Shown here one piece after another: positions 26,559-35,243 of a stretch of 64,000 nucleotides of DNA. The notes beneath the pieces are model-generated. The model saw only the letters and a program-made list of their open reading frames with translations, searched no databases and was not told the DNA's origin. The position numbers and the translations under genes are program-made. This DNA comes from an uncultured Eubacteriales bacterium. GTDB taxonomy: Bacteria; Bacillota; Clostridia; UBA1381. The DNA is taken from positions 1-64,000 of the forward strand of contig CAJKHT010000005.1 of NCBI GenBank assembly GCA_905199755.1, in the 5' to 3' direction. Numbering within the stretch: position 1 is the stretch's first letter; each line of letters begins with the position of its first letter.

Positions 26559-26582
26559 AATTCATATTGCTCATCAAGTCAA
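26554..26582 (-). promoter_or_regulatory. Promoter of the GDPD-PHP / fructokinase / mgtC-like unit
   Basis: On minus: TTGACT (26577-26582), 17 bases, TATTAT (26554-26559). It faces the DeoR promoter and shares its -10 bases, so only one polymerase can bind at a time. Confidence 0.75.
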
Positions 26583-26648
26583 TAACCGCCGTACAAAACG
26601 GTAAAATGAGCATGTTTTTGATTGTTTTTTAAGGAGTTTGAAGAATAT

Positions 26649-27374
26649 ATGAGCAAAGAACGCGAAAAAGAAATACTAAAGCTGTTGCTTGCAAAAAAAG
26701 AAGTAACGGTAAATGAATTATCACAGCGGCTTTTCACAAGTGAATCTTCAATCAGGCGCGATCTTAAAAGTCTCGAAAATCAGCAGCTTATAAAGCGTAT
26801 TCACGGCGGTGCGGTCATTGAAGAAAACAGCATATCAACACTGAAAATCCCGTTTGTTATACGCGAGCTTGAACAGAGTGATGCGAAAATCGAAATCGCA
26901 AAGCAGGCAATCGATTATATAAACGATTATGACGTGCTGTTCCTTGATGCCTCGTCAAGCGCATACAATTTGATACCGTTTTTAGCGGCAAAAAATCATC
27001 TTACCGTAATAACAAGCGGTATAAAAGCCCTGCTGAAGCTTGGTGAATACGGGATAAAAGCCATAAGCACCGGCGGCGAGCTTTTACCGTCATGTCAGTC
27101 TCTCGTAGGCGAAGAAGCATACAAAACCATTCAGGCATACAATGCAAATGCCGTATTTTTTTCGTGCCGCGGTCTGTCCGATGACGGATGCCTGACCGAT
27201 ATTTCGGATTCCGAAAATTATGTACGCAGATGCATGATAGAAAACTCACAAAAATCGTATCTTATGTGTGCAAGCGATAAAATCGGGAAAAAATATTTCC
27301 ATAACTTATGTTCGGCAAATTACATTTCAAAAATAATTTGCGAAAAAGAGCTTCCCCCGCAGCTTCGCAAATAA
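26649..27374 (+). CDS. DeoR-family transcriptional regulator
   Basis: 241 residues from ATG (M-S-K-E-R-E-K-E-I-L), with AAGGAG 12 bases upstream; an in-frame TTG at 26622 has no ribosome binding site. The N-terminal winged helix-turn-helix spans ~1-55 (V-N-E-L-S-Q-R-L-F-T-S-E-S-S-I-R-R-D-L; I-K-R-I-H-G-G-A). The C-terminal sugar-phosphate-sensing DeoR domain spans ~70-235 (D-A-S-S-S-A-Y, I-S-T-G-G-E-L). DeoR proteins usually repress a neighbouring sugar operon until a sugar phosphate binds. The divergent GDPD-PHP-fructokinase unit, with overlapping promoter, is the likely target. Confidence 0.93.
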   Translation: MSKEREKEILKLLLAKKEVTVNELSQRLFTSESSIRRDLKSLENQQLIKRIHGGAVIEENSISTLKIPFVIRELEQSDAKIEIAKQAIDYINDYDVLFLDASSSAYNLIPFLAAKNHLTVITSGIKALLKLGEYGIKAISTGGELLPSCQSLVGEEAYKTIQAYNANAVFFSCRGLSDDGCLTDISDSENYVRRCMIENSQKSYLMCASDKIGKKYFHNLCSANYISKIICEKELPPQLRK

Positions 27375-27415
27375 AGCACATCGTGCTGACGTTCTCACTG
27401 CATCAACCCTTTTGC

Positions 27416-28228
27416 TTATCCCACTACATTCATTATATTTCTGCGTTCCGTTTCAAACTGCTCAGCGCTGCTGCCCTCCAGCAGTACGTCAATATACGGC
27501 TTATGCTTTCTTATCTGCTCAAAAAGCAGCTTAACGTTAAATATTCCCTCTCCGACACGCATTTCGGTCTTTTTGCCGTCAACTATATCAAAATCCTTCA
27601 AATGCACCGCCGTTAATTTATCCGACAGCAATTCAAAGGTTTTTACTATCATCTCGTCCTGCTGCATGTAGTTTTCCTCGGTTATGTAATTAACCGGATC
27701 AAAAATTACAAGCATATTCGGAGAATTTATCTCATCGCACAGCTTTTTCATCATTTCGGGAGTATTTACGGGGTGTACTGCCACTCCCTCAATTCCCAGC
27801 ACGACTCCCAGCTTTTCGGCATCGCGTACCAGCTCTTTCAGGTTTCTTACCACATTTTTGTAGTCCTCTTCACGATTGCTGCACAGGCGAACACCCGTCT
27901 CGGTGCCTACCACTCCTGCATTAAGGTATTTTGCAAAAAGCATATTCTGTTCAAACACGGCTTTATGCTGCTTAAAGCTTTCCTCATCAGCAGACAGATC
28001 AATATACGAGCCGAGCACCGAAATGCGCAAATCGCCCAAATCCTCTCTGATTTTCGCCGCAATTCCCGTGCTGAATGTGTGATTTGTCCAGTCAATTCCG
28101 TTAAACGATTTTCTTAATGCAAGCTGCACATATTTTATATCAAGCTCTCTTGTCTGTTGCAGAAGCTCCGCCGGAGTACGTGCAGGCAAATCATGCGCTC
28201 TCATTCCTATTTCATGTATATATTCCAT
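27416..28228 (-). CDS. Sugar-phosphate isomerase/epimerase-like TIM barrel protein
   Basis: 270 residues from an ATG with GGAGGG 8 bases upstream. AP-endonuclease-2/xylose-isomerase-like TIM barrel: Y-V-Q-L-A-L-R-K-S, L-G-I-E-G-V-A-V-H-P-V, V-I-F-D-P-V-N-Y-I, V-H-L-K-D-F and L-L-E-G-S-S. The E-G, D-P, H-x-K-D and L-E-G positions match the metal-binding Glu/Asp/His set of the family (IolE, hydroxypyruvate isomerase and ketose 3-epimerase relatives). The exact substrate cannot be told. It has its own consensus promoter and is convergent with the DeoR gene. Cytosolic. Confidence 0.88.
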   Translation of the reverse strand: MEYIHEIGMRAHDLPARTPAELLQQTRELDIKYVQLALRKSFNGIDWTNHTFSTGIAAKIREDLGDLRISVLGSYIDLSADEESFKQHKAVFEQNMLFAKYLNAGVVGTETGVRLCSNREEDYKNVVRNLKELVRDAEKLGVVLGIEGVAVHPVNTPEMMKKLCDEINSPNMLVIFDPVNYITEENYMQQDEMIVKTFELLSDKLTAVHLKDFDIVDGKKTEMRVGEGIFNVKLLFEQIRKHKPYIDVLLEGSSAEQFETERRNIMNVVG

Positions 28229-28256
28229 ATCAGTAACCCTCCGTTTCCACGTTAAG

Positions 28257-28285
28257 ATTATACTATATACACAAAAATATGTCAA
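28257..28285 (-). promoter_or_regulatory. Promoter of the sugar isomerase-like gene
   Basis: On minus: TTGACA, 17 bases, TATAAT, located in the 61-base gap after ylzJ. Confidence 0.82.
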
Positions 28286-28289
28286 GCAT

Positions 28290-28481
28290 TTACAGCTGTA
28301 TTTTATCAGAACCGAGCAAATGATGATATTTTATGAAATCCTGCGGATCGGTACTGATAATTCTGTCCACTCTGCCGTCCGTAAGCTCAAACGATATATT
28401 GTCATACATTTTTATATGCCGTCTGCGTATCTGTGTGTTATCAAAGAACACCACGTCAGACGGTACGCAAGAATAAATCAT
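28290..28481 (-). CDS. YlzJ-like protein
   Basis: 63 residues. It resembles the small YlzJ family encoded next to tepA in Bacillus: M-I-Y-S-C-V-P-S-D-V-V-F at the start, a central I-S-x-E-L-x-D-G-R-V segment, and I-S-T-D-P-Q-D-F-I near the end. No membrane segment, and no known biochemical function. It starts 7 bases after the tepA stop, so the two genes form one unit. Recognition rests on motif similarity plus the conserved neighbour. Confidence 0.78.
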   Translation of the reverse strand: MIYSCVPSDVVFFDNTQIRRRHIKMYDNISFELTDGRVDRIISTDPQDFIKYHHLLGSDKIQL

Positions 28482-28488
28482 TTTTAAA

Positions 28489-29175
28489 CTATTCCTTTCC
28501 TATTAATTCATAAAGCTTTAAAAGCGCGTCCGACAAGCCGCCCATGCTGTCTATAATACCGCAGTCCACAGCCTTTTTTGCAAAAAGTATTGTACCGACA
28601 TCATTTGCCATATCGTCCGTTGTGAGCATCAGCTCTTTTAGTTTTTCCGCCTTGATATGCGAGTTGGAAATTACAAACTCACAAATTCTTTCCTGCATTT
28701 TTTCAAAATACTGAAAAGTCTGCGCAACGCCTATCACCGTGCCGCTCATTCTCAAAGGATGCACCGTCATTGTGGCTGTCGGGGCTATGAACGAGTAATC
28801 CGCCGATACCGCCAGCGGCACTCCTATACTGTGTCCGCCGCCGAGAACAAGCGATACCGTCGGTTTTTTCATTCCCGCAATCATTTCCGAAATTGCCAGT
28901 CCCGCCTCGACATCTCCGCCCACTGTGTTAAGCAGCACAAGCAGCCCGTCGATTTCGGGATTTTCCTCCACTGCGACCAGCTGCGGCAGTACATGCTCGT
29001 ATTTTGTGGTTTTATTCTGCGGCGGAAGCACCTGATGTCCCTCCACCTGACCTATTATTGTAAGGCAATGTATATTTCCGCGCGGATTTTTTGTTTCCAC
29101 GCTCCCCATTTCCTTTATATTTTTCAGTTCCAGTTCACGTACATCCGTTTCATTATCCTTATTATTATCTGACAT
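28489..29175 (-). CDS. tepA: TepA, ClpP-like translocation-enhancing serine peptidase
   Basis: 228 residues of ClpP/SppA crotonase-like fold. The catalytic Ser sits in G-G-G-H-S-I-G-V-P; the His/Asp region follows in M-T-V-H-P-L-R-M and further on. N-x-x-G-G-D-V-E-A-G matches the oxyanion motif. The acidic, hydrophilic N-terminus (~1-30) has no signal peptide, so it is cytosolic. In Bacillus, TepA was reported to assist preprotein translocation and spore-protein degradation. It is followed directly by ylzJ, the same gene order as in Bacillus, and is divergent from nrdR. Confidence 0.9.
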   Translation of the reverse strand: MSDNNKDNETDVRELELKNIKEMGSVETKNPRGNIHCLTIIGQVEGHQVLPPQNKTTKYEHVLPQLVAVEENPEIDGLLVLLNTVGGDVEAGLAISEMIAGMKKPTVSLVLGGGHSIGVPLAVSADYSFIAPTATMTVHPLRMSGTVIGVAQTFQYFEKMQERICEFVISNSHIKAEKLKELMLTTDDMANDVGTILFAKKAVDCGIIDSMGGLSDALLKLYELIGKE

Positions 29176-29266
29176 ATGCCGACCTCCGTTTTAAAATTAG
29201 TATAGTGCGAAATAATAAATATATTCATAAAATCCGCAAATACCGCTGATTTTACGCAAAATCTTC

Positions 29267-29295
29267 TTGAAAAACGCATTATTATATAGTATAAT
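29267..29295 (+). promoter_or_regulatory. Promoter of the nrdR-mnmE-rsuA operon
   Basis: TTGAAA, 17 bases, TATAAT. About 55 bases of leader precede nrdR. Confidence 0.8.
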
Positions 29296-29356
29296 AAAAA
29301 ATATAAAAAACCTTTGCAGAGCAGCACAGCTCCGTATTATGAAAGGAATGGTCATA

Positions 29357-29812
29357 ATGAAATGTCCCTATTGCGGATTTGTAGAAAGTAAGGTAATCGA
29401 TTCAAGACCGACCGAGGAAAGCAACGCAATTCGCCGCCGCCGTGAATGTCTGAAATGCGGCAAGCGCTTTACTACATATGAAAAGCTTGAGTCGATAGCG
29501 CTTGTGGTAATAAAAAAGGATCAGTCGCGTCAGCAGTATGACAGAGATAAGGTATTAAAAGGAATTATTACCGCATGCGAAAAACGTCCTATTTCGCTCT
29601 CTCAGATGGAAAAAATCGCAGATGATATTGAAAGCGAGCTTTACCAGTCCATGGACCGCGAAATAGACTCGACAACAATAGGTGAAAAGGTTATGGACAG
29701 GCTTAAAAACCTCGATGAGGTTGCTTATGTGCGCTTTGCTTCGGTATATAAGCGTTTTGAAGATATACACACTTTCATGGCAGAGTTGCAGGGACTTATA
29801 GATGATAAATAA
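29357..29812 (+). CDS. nrdR: Transcriptional repressor NrdR
   Basis: 151 residues from the ATG of M-K-C-P-Y-C-G-F, with AAAGGA 9 bases upstream; the longer frame starts before the expected +1. The N-terminal zinc ribbon has C-P-Y-C and C-L-K-C-G. The ATP-cone domain (~47-137: V-V-I-K-K-D, S-Q-M-E-K-I-A-D-D-I-E, V-A-Y-V-R-F-A-S-V-Y-K-R-F) binds ATP/dATP. It represses ribonucleotide reductase genes when dATP is high. Length and all motifs are standard. First gene of an operon with mnmE and rsuA. Confidence 0.98.
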   Translation: MKCPYCGFVESKVIDSRPTEESNAIRRRRECLKCGKRFTTYEKLESIALVVIKKDQSRQQYDRDKVLKGIITACEKRPISLSQMEKIADDIESELYQSMDREIDSTTIGEKVMDRLKNLDEVAYVRFASVYKRFEDIHTFMAELQGLIDDK

Positions 29813-29844
29813 TCACAGGTTATCACGGATTTGGAGGAATTATA

Positions 29845-31215
29845 ATGGCTAAAACCATAGCGGCAATTTCAACGCCCCCCGGAACGGGCGGAATAGCGGT
29901 GATACGCATAAGCGGAGATGATGCCGTAAGCATTGCGGACAAGGTTTTTACGGGCAGTGTCAGGCTGTGCGATGTGAAATCGCATACGGTACATTACGGA
30001 TATGTACATGACGGCTCGGGGCGCAAAACAGACGAGGTTCTCGTTACCGTCATGCGCGCACCGAAAACCTTTACACGTGAAGATGTAGTGGAAATAAGCA
30101 CTCACGGCGGCATGACGGCATCGCGCGAAACGCTTGATGCAATAATCCTTGCCGGTGCGGATATTGCCGAGCCGGGCGAATTTACAAAGCGTGCTTTTCT
30201 TAACGGGAGAATTGACCTTTCGCAGGCTGAAGCCGTTATAGATATAATAAATTCAACAAATACACTCGCCAAAAACAACGCACTTTCACAGCTTGAGGGT
30301 ACGCTTTCCGCAGAAATAAAGAAAATACGCGGCAAGCTTGTACAGCTTGCATCACAGATGCAGGTAATTATCGACTATCCCGATGAGGATTTGGAGGACG
30401 TGACGACAGATGATATTCATGCAATATGTCTTGATTGTCTCAATGATACGAAAAAGCTTTTAAGCACCGCCGATAACGGTATTCTTTTAAGAGACGGAAT
30501 AAAAACGGCAATTGTCGGAAAACCGAATGTCGGAAAATCCTCGCTGCTTAATCTTCTTTCGCGCACCAACCGCGCAATAGTGACCGATATTGCCGGAACA
30601 ACGCGTGATGTAATTGAGGAGCATGTAAACCTTGACGGTATTCCGCTTATTCTTGCCGATACGGCAGGAATACACCAAACCGATGATTTGGTGGAAAAAA
30701 TCGGTATAGAAAAATCGCTGCAATCCATAGATGACGCAAACCTTGTAATTATAGTTCTTGACGGAAGCTCTGTTCCCGATGATGACGATATGCATATCAT
30801 AAAGAAAACCATGCATAAATCGAGAATTATTCTTATAAACAAAACAGATATTTTAAAAGGAAAATACACCGAGCAAATCAGATCGGCAGCCAACGGAAGT
30901 CCCGTGATAGAAATAAGCGCATTATCGGGCAGCGGTGCCGATGAATTGAAAAATGCAATACGGGAAATTTACAATATCGGTGAAATTTCGGCGCAGTCGG
31001 GAGCGGTTATAACCAATCTGCGCCATAAAAAGGCGCTTCATAAGGCGCAGGAGGCATTGGAAAATGCAGTCGGCTGCATTTCCTCCGGAATGCCTGCGGA
31101 TATTGCTTCAATTGACATAAATGCCGCAATCGAGGCATTCGGAGAAATAACGGGCGAAACCGTATCCGACCTTATAATAGATAATATATTTCACAGCTTT
31201 TGTGTCGGAAAATAG
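29845..31215 (+). CDS. mnmE: tRNA modification GTPase MnmE
   Basis: 456 residues; GGAGG 7 bases before ATG. N-terminal tetrahydrofolate-binding domain (T-P-P-G-T-G-G-I-A-V-I-R-I-S-G), helical domain, and an inserted Ras-like G domain (~215-375: G-K-P-N-V-G-K-S-S, T-T-R-D, D-T-A-G-I-H, N-K-T-D). The C-terminus is F-C-V-G-K with the conserved Cys. With MnmG it makes 5-carboxymethylaminomethyl-uridine at tRNA wobble positions. mnmG is not in the window. It lies 32 bases after nrdR. Complete and typical. Confidence 0.98.
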   Translation: MAKTIAAISTPPGTGGIAVIRISGDDAVSIADKVFTGSVRLCDVKSHTVHYGYVHDGSGRKTDEVLVTVMRAPKTFTREDVVEISTHGGMTASRETLDAIILAGADIAEPGEFTKRAFLNGRIDLSQAEAVIDIINSTNTLAKNNALSQLEGTLSAEIKKIRGKLVQLASQMQVIIDYPDEDLEDVTTDDIHAICLDCLNDTKKLLSTADNGILLRDGIKTAIVGKPNVGKSSLLNLLSRTNRAIVTDIAGTTRDVIEEHVNLDGIPLILADTAGIHQTDDLVEKIGIEKSLQSIDDANLVIIVLDGSSVPDDDDMHIIKKTMHKSRIILINKTDILKGKYTEQIRSAANGSPVIEISALSGSGADELKNAIREIYNIGEISAQSGAVITNLRHKKALHKAQEALENAVGCISSGMPADIASIDINAAIEAFGEITGETVSDLIIDNIFHSFCVGK

Positions 31216-31235
31216 CATGCGGAGGTGAGACAGAT

Positions 31236-31934
31236 ATGCGCATTGACAAATACATTGCGGCATGCGGAGCAGCATCGAGAAGTGAAACAAAAAAGCTGAT
31301 AAAGGCAGGCAAAATAACGGTAGACGGCATATGTGCAAAAAAAGCAGATGAGCAGATTGATGAAAACACCTGTGTTGTAATGCTCGGTGATAAGCGGTTG
31401 GTTTATCAGAAATTTGTATACCTTATGCTTAATAAGCCGCAGGGATATGTCAGTGCCGTTTATGACAAGCATTATCCGGTTGTCACCGATTTGATTGATA
31501 AGAAGTATGCACATTTTTCACCCGTACCCGTCGGCAGACTTGATATAGATACGGAGGGACTGCTCATTCTTACCAATGACGGTGCTTTCAACCACAATAT
31601 GACATCACCAAGGAAAAATATATACAAGCGTTATTTTGCACGGCTTGACAAGCCTGCCGTCCCCTCGGACATTGAGGTGTTTAAAAGCGGAATGGTATTC
31701 AAGGATTTTACCGCAAAGCCGGCTGTTCTTGAAATAACCGAAAACCCCAACGAGGTTTTTATTGAAATTGCCGAGGGAAAATTTCATCAGGTTAAACGAA
31801 TGTGCGAACGTGTCGGAAAAAAAGTTATATTCTTAAAACGCGTATCAATAGGAAAGCTTTTTCTCGATGAAGCGCTTAAGCCCGGCGAAAGCCGCGAGCT
31901 TACGCAAAAAGAGCTTGAACTGCTTAATTCATAA
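31236..31934 (+). CDS. rsuA: RsuA/RluB-family rRNA pseudouridine synthase
   Basis: 232 residues from ATG (M-R-I-D-K-Y-I-A) with GGAGG 10 bases upstream. N-terminal S4 RNA-binding domain (~1-60). The catalytic domain carries V-G-R-L-D-I-D-T-E-G-L-L-I-L-T-N-D-G; the Asp of R-L-D is the nucleophile. K-F-H-Q-V-K-R-M is the third family motif. Converts a specific uridine in 16S (RsuA) or 23S rRNA to pseudouridine; the subgroup fits RsuA (small, S4 + catalytic) but is not certain. Last gene of the nrdR operon. Its final codons form the left arm of the terminator. Confidence 0.9.
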   Translation: MRIDKYIAACGAASRSETKKLIKAGKITVDGICAKKADEQIDENTCVVMLGDKRLVYQKFVYLMLNKPQGYVSAVYDKHYPVVTDLIDKKYAHFSPVPVGRLDIDTEGLLILTNDGAFNHNMTSPRKNIYKRYFARLDKPAVPSDIEVFKSGMVFKDFTAKPAVLEITENPNEVFIEIAEGKFHQVKRMCERVGKKVIFLKRVSIGKLFLDEALKPGESRELTQKELELLNS

Positions 31935-31950
31935 AACAGTTCAAGCTCTT
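31909..31950. terminator. Bidirectional terminator overlapping the 3' end of rsuA
   Basis: AAGAGCTTGAACTG (31909-31922, still coding) pairs with CAGTTCAAGCTCTT (31937-31950), then CTTTATTTGCTTTTTT. It separates the convergent rsuA and nth. Confidence 0.8.
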
Positions 31951-31952
31951 CT

Positions 31953-32594
31953 TTATTTGCTTTTTTCGACTCCCGTGCGTTTGCATACCTCGATTATCGG
32001 ACATTCACTGCATTTCGGATTTCTTGCCGTGCATACCGCTCTGCCGTGATACACAAACTGATGACACATACGCAGCTGATAATCGGACGGTATTTTCTTT
32101 TTCAAGTCAAACTCAATCTTTTCGGGTTCTTTTTCTTTGGTAAGTCCTATTCTCCTTGCAAGCCGCATGCAATGCGTATCTACCACAACCGCCGGCTTTT
32201 TGAATATATCACCCAAAACAAGGTTTGCCGTTTTTCTTCCCGTACCTGCAAGAGTTAGCAAATCCTCCATTGTATCGGGCACCTCGCCGCCGTAAACCTC
32301 ACAAATCCGCTTGCAGCATGCAATTATATTTTTTGATTTATTCCTGTAAAATCCCGCGGATTTTATATATTCCTGCAGTTCGAGTATATCTGCATTTGCA
32401 AAATCCTCTGCGGTTTTATAGCGTTTAAACAAATCCTTTGTCACAATATTTACGCGCGCATCCGTACACTGTGCGCTCAGCTGTGTTGCAATAAGCATTT
32501 GCAGAGGCGTTTCGTAAGTCAAAGAGCATTTGACCTCGGGATATGCTTCATCAAGCAGAACACGCATTCTGCTTATACGTTCTTTTTCCGTCAT
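31953..32594 (-). CDS. nth: Endonuclease III (DNA glycosylase/AP lyase)
   Basis: 213 residues. Helix-hairpin-helix motif L-A-G-T-G-R-K-T-A-N with catalytic Lys in L-S-A-Q-C-T-D and Asp in V-V-V-D-T-H-C-M-R-L. The C-terminal [4Fe-4S] loop C-x6-C-x2-C-x5-C is intact. Removes oxidised pyrimidines from DNA and cuts the AP site. Last gene of a minus-strand run with the CapD/FlaA1-like gene (29-base gap); the two functions are unrelated. Confidence 0.97.
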   Translation of the reverse strand: MTEKERISRMRVLLDEAYPEVKCSLTYETPLQMLIATQLSAQCTDARVNIVTKDLFKRYKTAEDFANADILELQEYIKSAGFYRNKSKNIIACCKRICEVYGGEVPDTMEDLLTLAGTGRKTANLVLGDIFKKPAVVVDTHCMRLARRIGLTKEKEPEKIEFDLKKKIPSDYQLRMCHQFVYHGRAVCTARNPKCSECPIIEVCKRTGVEKSK

Positions 32595-32623
32595 AATTAT
32601 TTTTTCCTTTTTGTATCGGCGAA

Positions 32624-34492
32624 TTATCCGTTCACCTTATGGTGGAATGTCGGGACTATTTTTTGCAGCAGTGCAACTACGGATTCCTTATCGTTTGCAT
32701 TTGCCAGACGGCGGATAACCTCAAGACTGTTTAACAGTTCCTTTTCATTTACCTCTATCTGCTTTCCGATAAAGATTTTCTTGTTTGAGGTTTCCGTCAG
32801 CCCCTCCTCGCTCATGAGCAATTCCTCATACAGCTTTTCACCGGGACGCAGTCCCGTAAAGGCAATTTTAATATCCTTGTACGGTTTTTTGCCGTGCATC
32901 TTAATCAGATTTTCGGCAAGGCTTAAAATTTTCACCGGCTCACCCATGTCAAGTACAAATATTTCACCGCCGTTTGCCTCGGAAGCAGCCTGCAAAATAA
33001 GTGAAACCGCCTCGGGAATAGTCATAAAATAACGGATAATATCGGGATGCGTTACGGTAACGGGACCGCCCTTTGCAATCTGATTTTCAAAGAGAGGTAT
33101 TACAGAGCCGTTGGAACCGAGTACATTTCCGAATCTGACTGTGATAAACTGCGTCTTTTTGGCTTTCTGCGCCATATCCTGAACAATCATTTCACAGCAT
33201 CTCTTTGTTGCACCCATTACATTTGTAGGATTAACCGCCTTATCCGTCGAAATCAGCACAAACTTCTCAACCTTATACAAATCCGCCAGTGCGGAAACAT
33301 TATATGTACCCACAATATTGTTTTTAACCGCTTCTTCGGGGTTTGTCTCCATAAGCGGAACGTGCTTGTGCGCAGCCGCATGGAATACAAGCTGGGGATG
33401 ATATTCTTCAAAAAGCATCTCCATTTTCTGATAATCGCGAACAGACGCTATTTCCGTATTCAGATTAAGCTTGTCCCCGTAATCTCTTATAAGCTCCTGC
33501 TGTATATCATATGCATTATTTTCATAAATATCAACAATAATCAGCTGCTTCGGCTTATATTTTGCTATCTGGCGGCACAGCTCCGAGCCGATAGAACCGC
33601 CTCCGCCCGTAACCATACAGATTCTGTCCTGCACCAATGCTTTGACATTTGTATTTTCAAAGCGGATAACATCGCGTCCCAAAAGCTCCTCAACATTGAT
33701 CCCCCTTGCCTGCCCGAGCAGATTGTCATCAACATCAATCATTTCGTGCAGATACGGGAGTGTCTTTATTTCACAATTCGTTTTCGATGATATATTTATA
33801 ATGTGCTTTTTTGTTTCCTCATCGCATGACGGTATAGCTATCAGAATAACCTCTATGTTATTTTTCTCACACAAATCGGGAATATCGTCAATACCGCCGC
33901 AAACCTTTACATTTCTGATTGAGCAATTAAGCTTATTTGCGTCATCATCCACAATACACACAGGATTGTACTGGCATTCCGATTCAAGCATTTCACCTAT
34001 AATATGCTGTGCGGCATTTCCGGCTCCGACAATCAGCGTGGCTTTCTTATCGGACACATTTTTCATCTGATGTATATGAAATCCGTAAACCCAGCTGTAG
34101 CCTGTTCGTGTAATCAGAACGCCGAACACGGCTATAAAATATGACACCAAAAAATAAATTTTGGAATAGTCCTCACCGATTAAAGTACTGTAAATCATAA
34201 AAATGATGACCGATAATATGTATCCGCAGGTCATACCTATAAAGCATCGCATAAAATCCCGCGTCTGCGCATATTTCCACATATTTTCATATACACCGCA
34301 CCATGCCATCGTACAAACGCTGACAAGTGCAAAAACAATAATTTTCGGCATATATTCAATTACCGAAAGATTACTGCCCGTCAAATTAAATTCATTTATA
34401 AACGTTGTTGTTATCAGACATGACAGAATTACCACTATCATATCTATACACATAAGGAGTCCGCGCCGTAAATTAAAATTTTTCAAAACCAA
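32624..34492 (-). CDS. Nucleotide-sugar 4,6-dehydratase/epimerase, FlaA1/CapD/PglF type
   Basis: 622 residues. Four N-terminal TM helices (~10-120); a first nucleotide-binding region (T-L-I-V-G-A-G-N-A-A-Q, ~150); and an SDR catalytic domain from ~290 with V-T-G-G-G-G-S-I-G-S-E-L, F-H-A-A-A-H-K-H-V-P and S-T-D-K-A-V-N-P-T-N-V-M-G-A-T-K. The Thr/Met/Lys pattern instead of S-Y-K is typical of this membrane dehydratase group, which starts UDP-diNAcBac and related sugars for capsule, S-layer or flagellar glycans. TTG start. It lies 19 bases after an unknown membrane protein. The presence of SLH surface proteins makes surface glycan synthesis plausible. Confidence 0.93.
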   Translation of the reverse strand: MVLKNFNLRRGLLMCIDMIVVILSCLITTTFINEFNLTGSNLSVIEYMPKIIVFALVSVCTMAWCGVYENMWKYAQTRDFMRCFIGMTCGYILSVIIFMIYSTLIGEDYSKIYFLVSYFIAVFGVLITRTGYSWVYGFHIHQMKNVSDKKATLIVGAGNAAQHIIGEMLESECQYNPVCIVDDDANKLNCSIRNVKVCGGIDDIPDLCEKNNIEVILIAIPSCDEETKKHIINISSKTNCEIKTLPYLHEMIDVDDNLLGQARGINVEELLGRDVIRFENTNVKALVQDRICMVTGGGGSIGSELCRQIAKYKPKQLIIVDIYENNAYDIQQELIRDYGDKLNLNTEIASVRDYQKMEMLFEEYHPQLVFHAAAHKHVPLMETNPEEAVKNNIVGTYNVSALADLYKVEKFVLISTDKAVNPTNVMGATKRCCEMIVQDMAQKAKKTQFITVRFGNVLGSNGSVIPLFENQIAKGGPVTVTHPDIIRYFMTIPEAVSLILQAASEANGGEIFVLDMGEPVKILSLAENLIKMHGKKPYKDIKIAFTGLRPGEKLYEELLMSEEGLTETSNKKIFIGKQIEVNEKELLNSLEVIRRLANANDKESVVALLQKIVPTFHHKVNG

Positions 34493-34511
34493 TTCCCACC
34501 CTTCCGACTGC

Positions 34512-35165
34512 TTATTTAAGCAAATATGAATATTTCAGATACAGACTTACCGCCTCGGAATATTCCTCCTCGGTCAAAGCCGATGCTATATATTCTTTCA
34601 GAGCGGCACGATCCGATATGAGGCTTCGCACCTTTCCCATATCCAGCTTTGATGCCAGCTCATATGCTCTTGCCCTGTCCGAAGGCTCTACCTCAGACAT
34701 GGCTCTTTCATATATACTTCTTTCGCTGTCGGATACCTTTTCCGTACCCGATGCAGTCGCCTGTTCGGGCAAGTGTTTTTCTTTTTTACCGTATGTATAC
34801 TTTTTGCCCTCCGTTTCACCCGTCTTTACGGTTTTACCCCCAACACCGTTGACTCCGCTTTCCGCAGCCTGTGTATCCGTTTTTTCCGTTTCGCTGTTTT
34901 TTTGCGTATTTTCCGAGCCTATGTTATTTTCCGACATATACTTTTCGACCAGATTTTTGTCAATCAGCCCTTTTTTCGCATATTCTTCCGCCAGAGCCGC
35001 TATATCCTTCTTCACATCATCATCATTAAGCACAAGCGCCGCGGTTTCCAGTATAGGTTCAATGTATTTCGGAACAACAACCGTTTTGAATATAATTGCC
35101 GCACCTGCGGCAAGCACCGCTGCAGCCGTAACGGCACCGATTAAAATTTTCTGCCATTTTTTCAA
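34512..35165 (-). CDS. Single-TM protein with helical C-terminal region, function unknown
   Basis: 217 residues from a TTG start (M-K-K-W-Q-K-I-L) with GAGGTGAT ~7 bases upstream. One N-terminal TM/uncleaved signal (~7-30). An acidic helical part (~45-85) leads to a polar linker rich in Ser/Thr/Lys/Gly (~88-145), then a helical C-terminal domain (~148-217: Y-E-R-A-M-S-E-V-E, Y-E-L-A-S-K-L-D-M-G, L-T-E-E-E-Y-S-E-A-V). The bulk would be extracytoplasmic. No family recognised. It shares a promoter and probably a transcript with the dehydratase and nth genes downstream. Confidence 0.75.
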   Translation of the reverse strand: MKKWQKILIGAVTAAAVLAAGAAIIFKTVVVPKYIEPILETAALVLNDDDVKKDIAALAEEYAKKGLIDKNLVEKYMSENNIGSENTQKNSETEKTDTQAAESGVNGVGGKTVKTGETEGKKYTYGKKEKHLPEQATASGTEKVSDSERSIYERAMSEVEPSDRARAYELASKLDMGKVRSLISDRAALKEYIASALTEEEYSEAVSLYLKYSYLLK

Positions 35166-35243
35166 TCAACCATCACCTCACCTTTGCACCTCTGCCGACC
35201 GTACTGTATTTTGCCGCTTCAATATAAAGTATAAACTATGCAT

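Noticed and set aside
27375..27415. Terminator between the DeoR and isomerase genes
   Set aside because: AGCAC...GTGCT is only a 5-bp stem without a T-run.
33047..33790. 247-residue plus-strand ORF opposite the dehydratase gene
   Set aside because: Antisense shadow of a conserved gene with complete SDR motifs.
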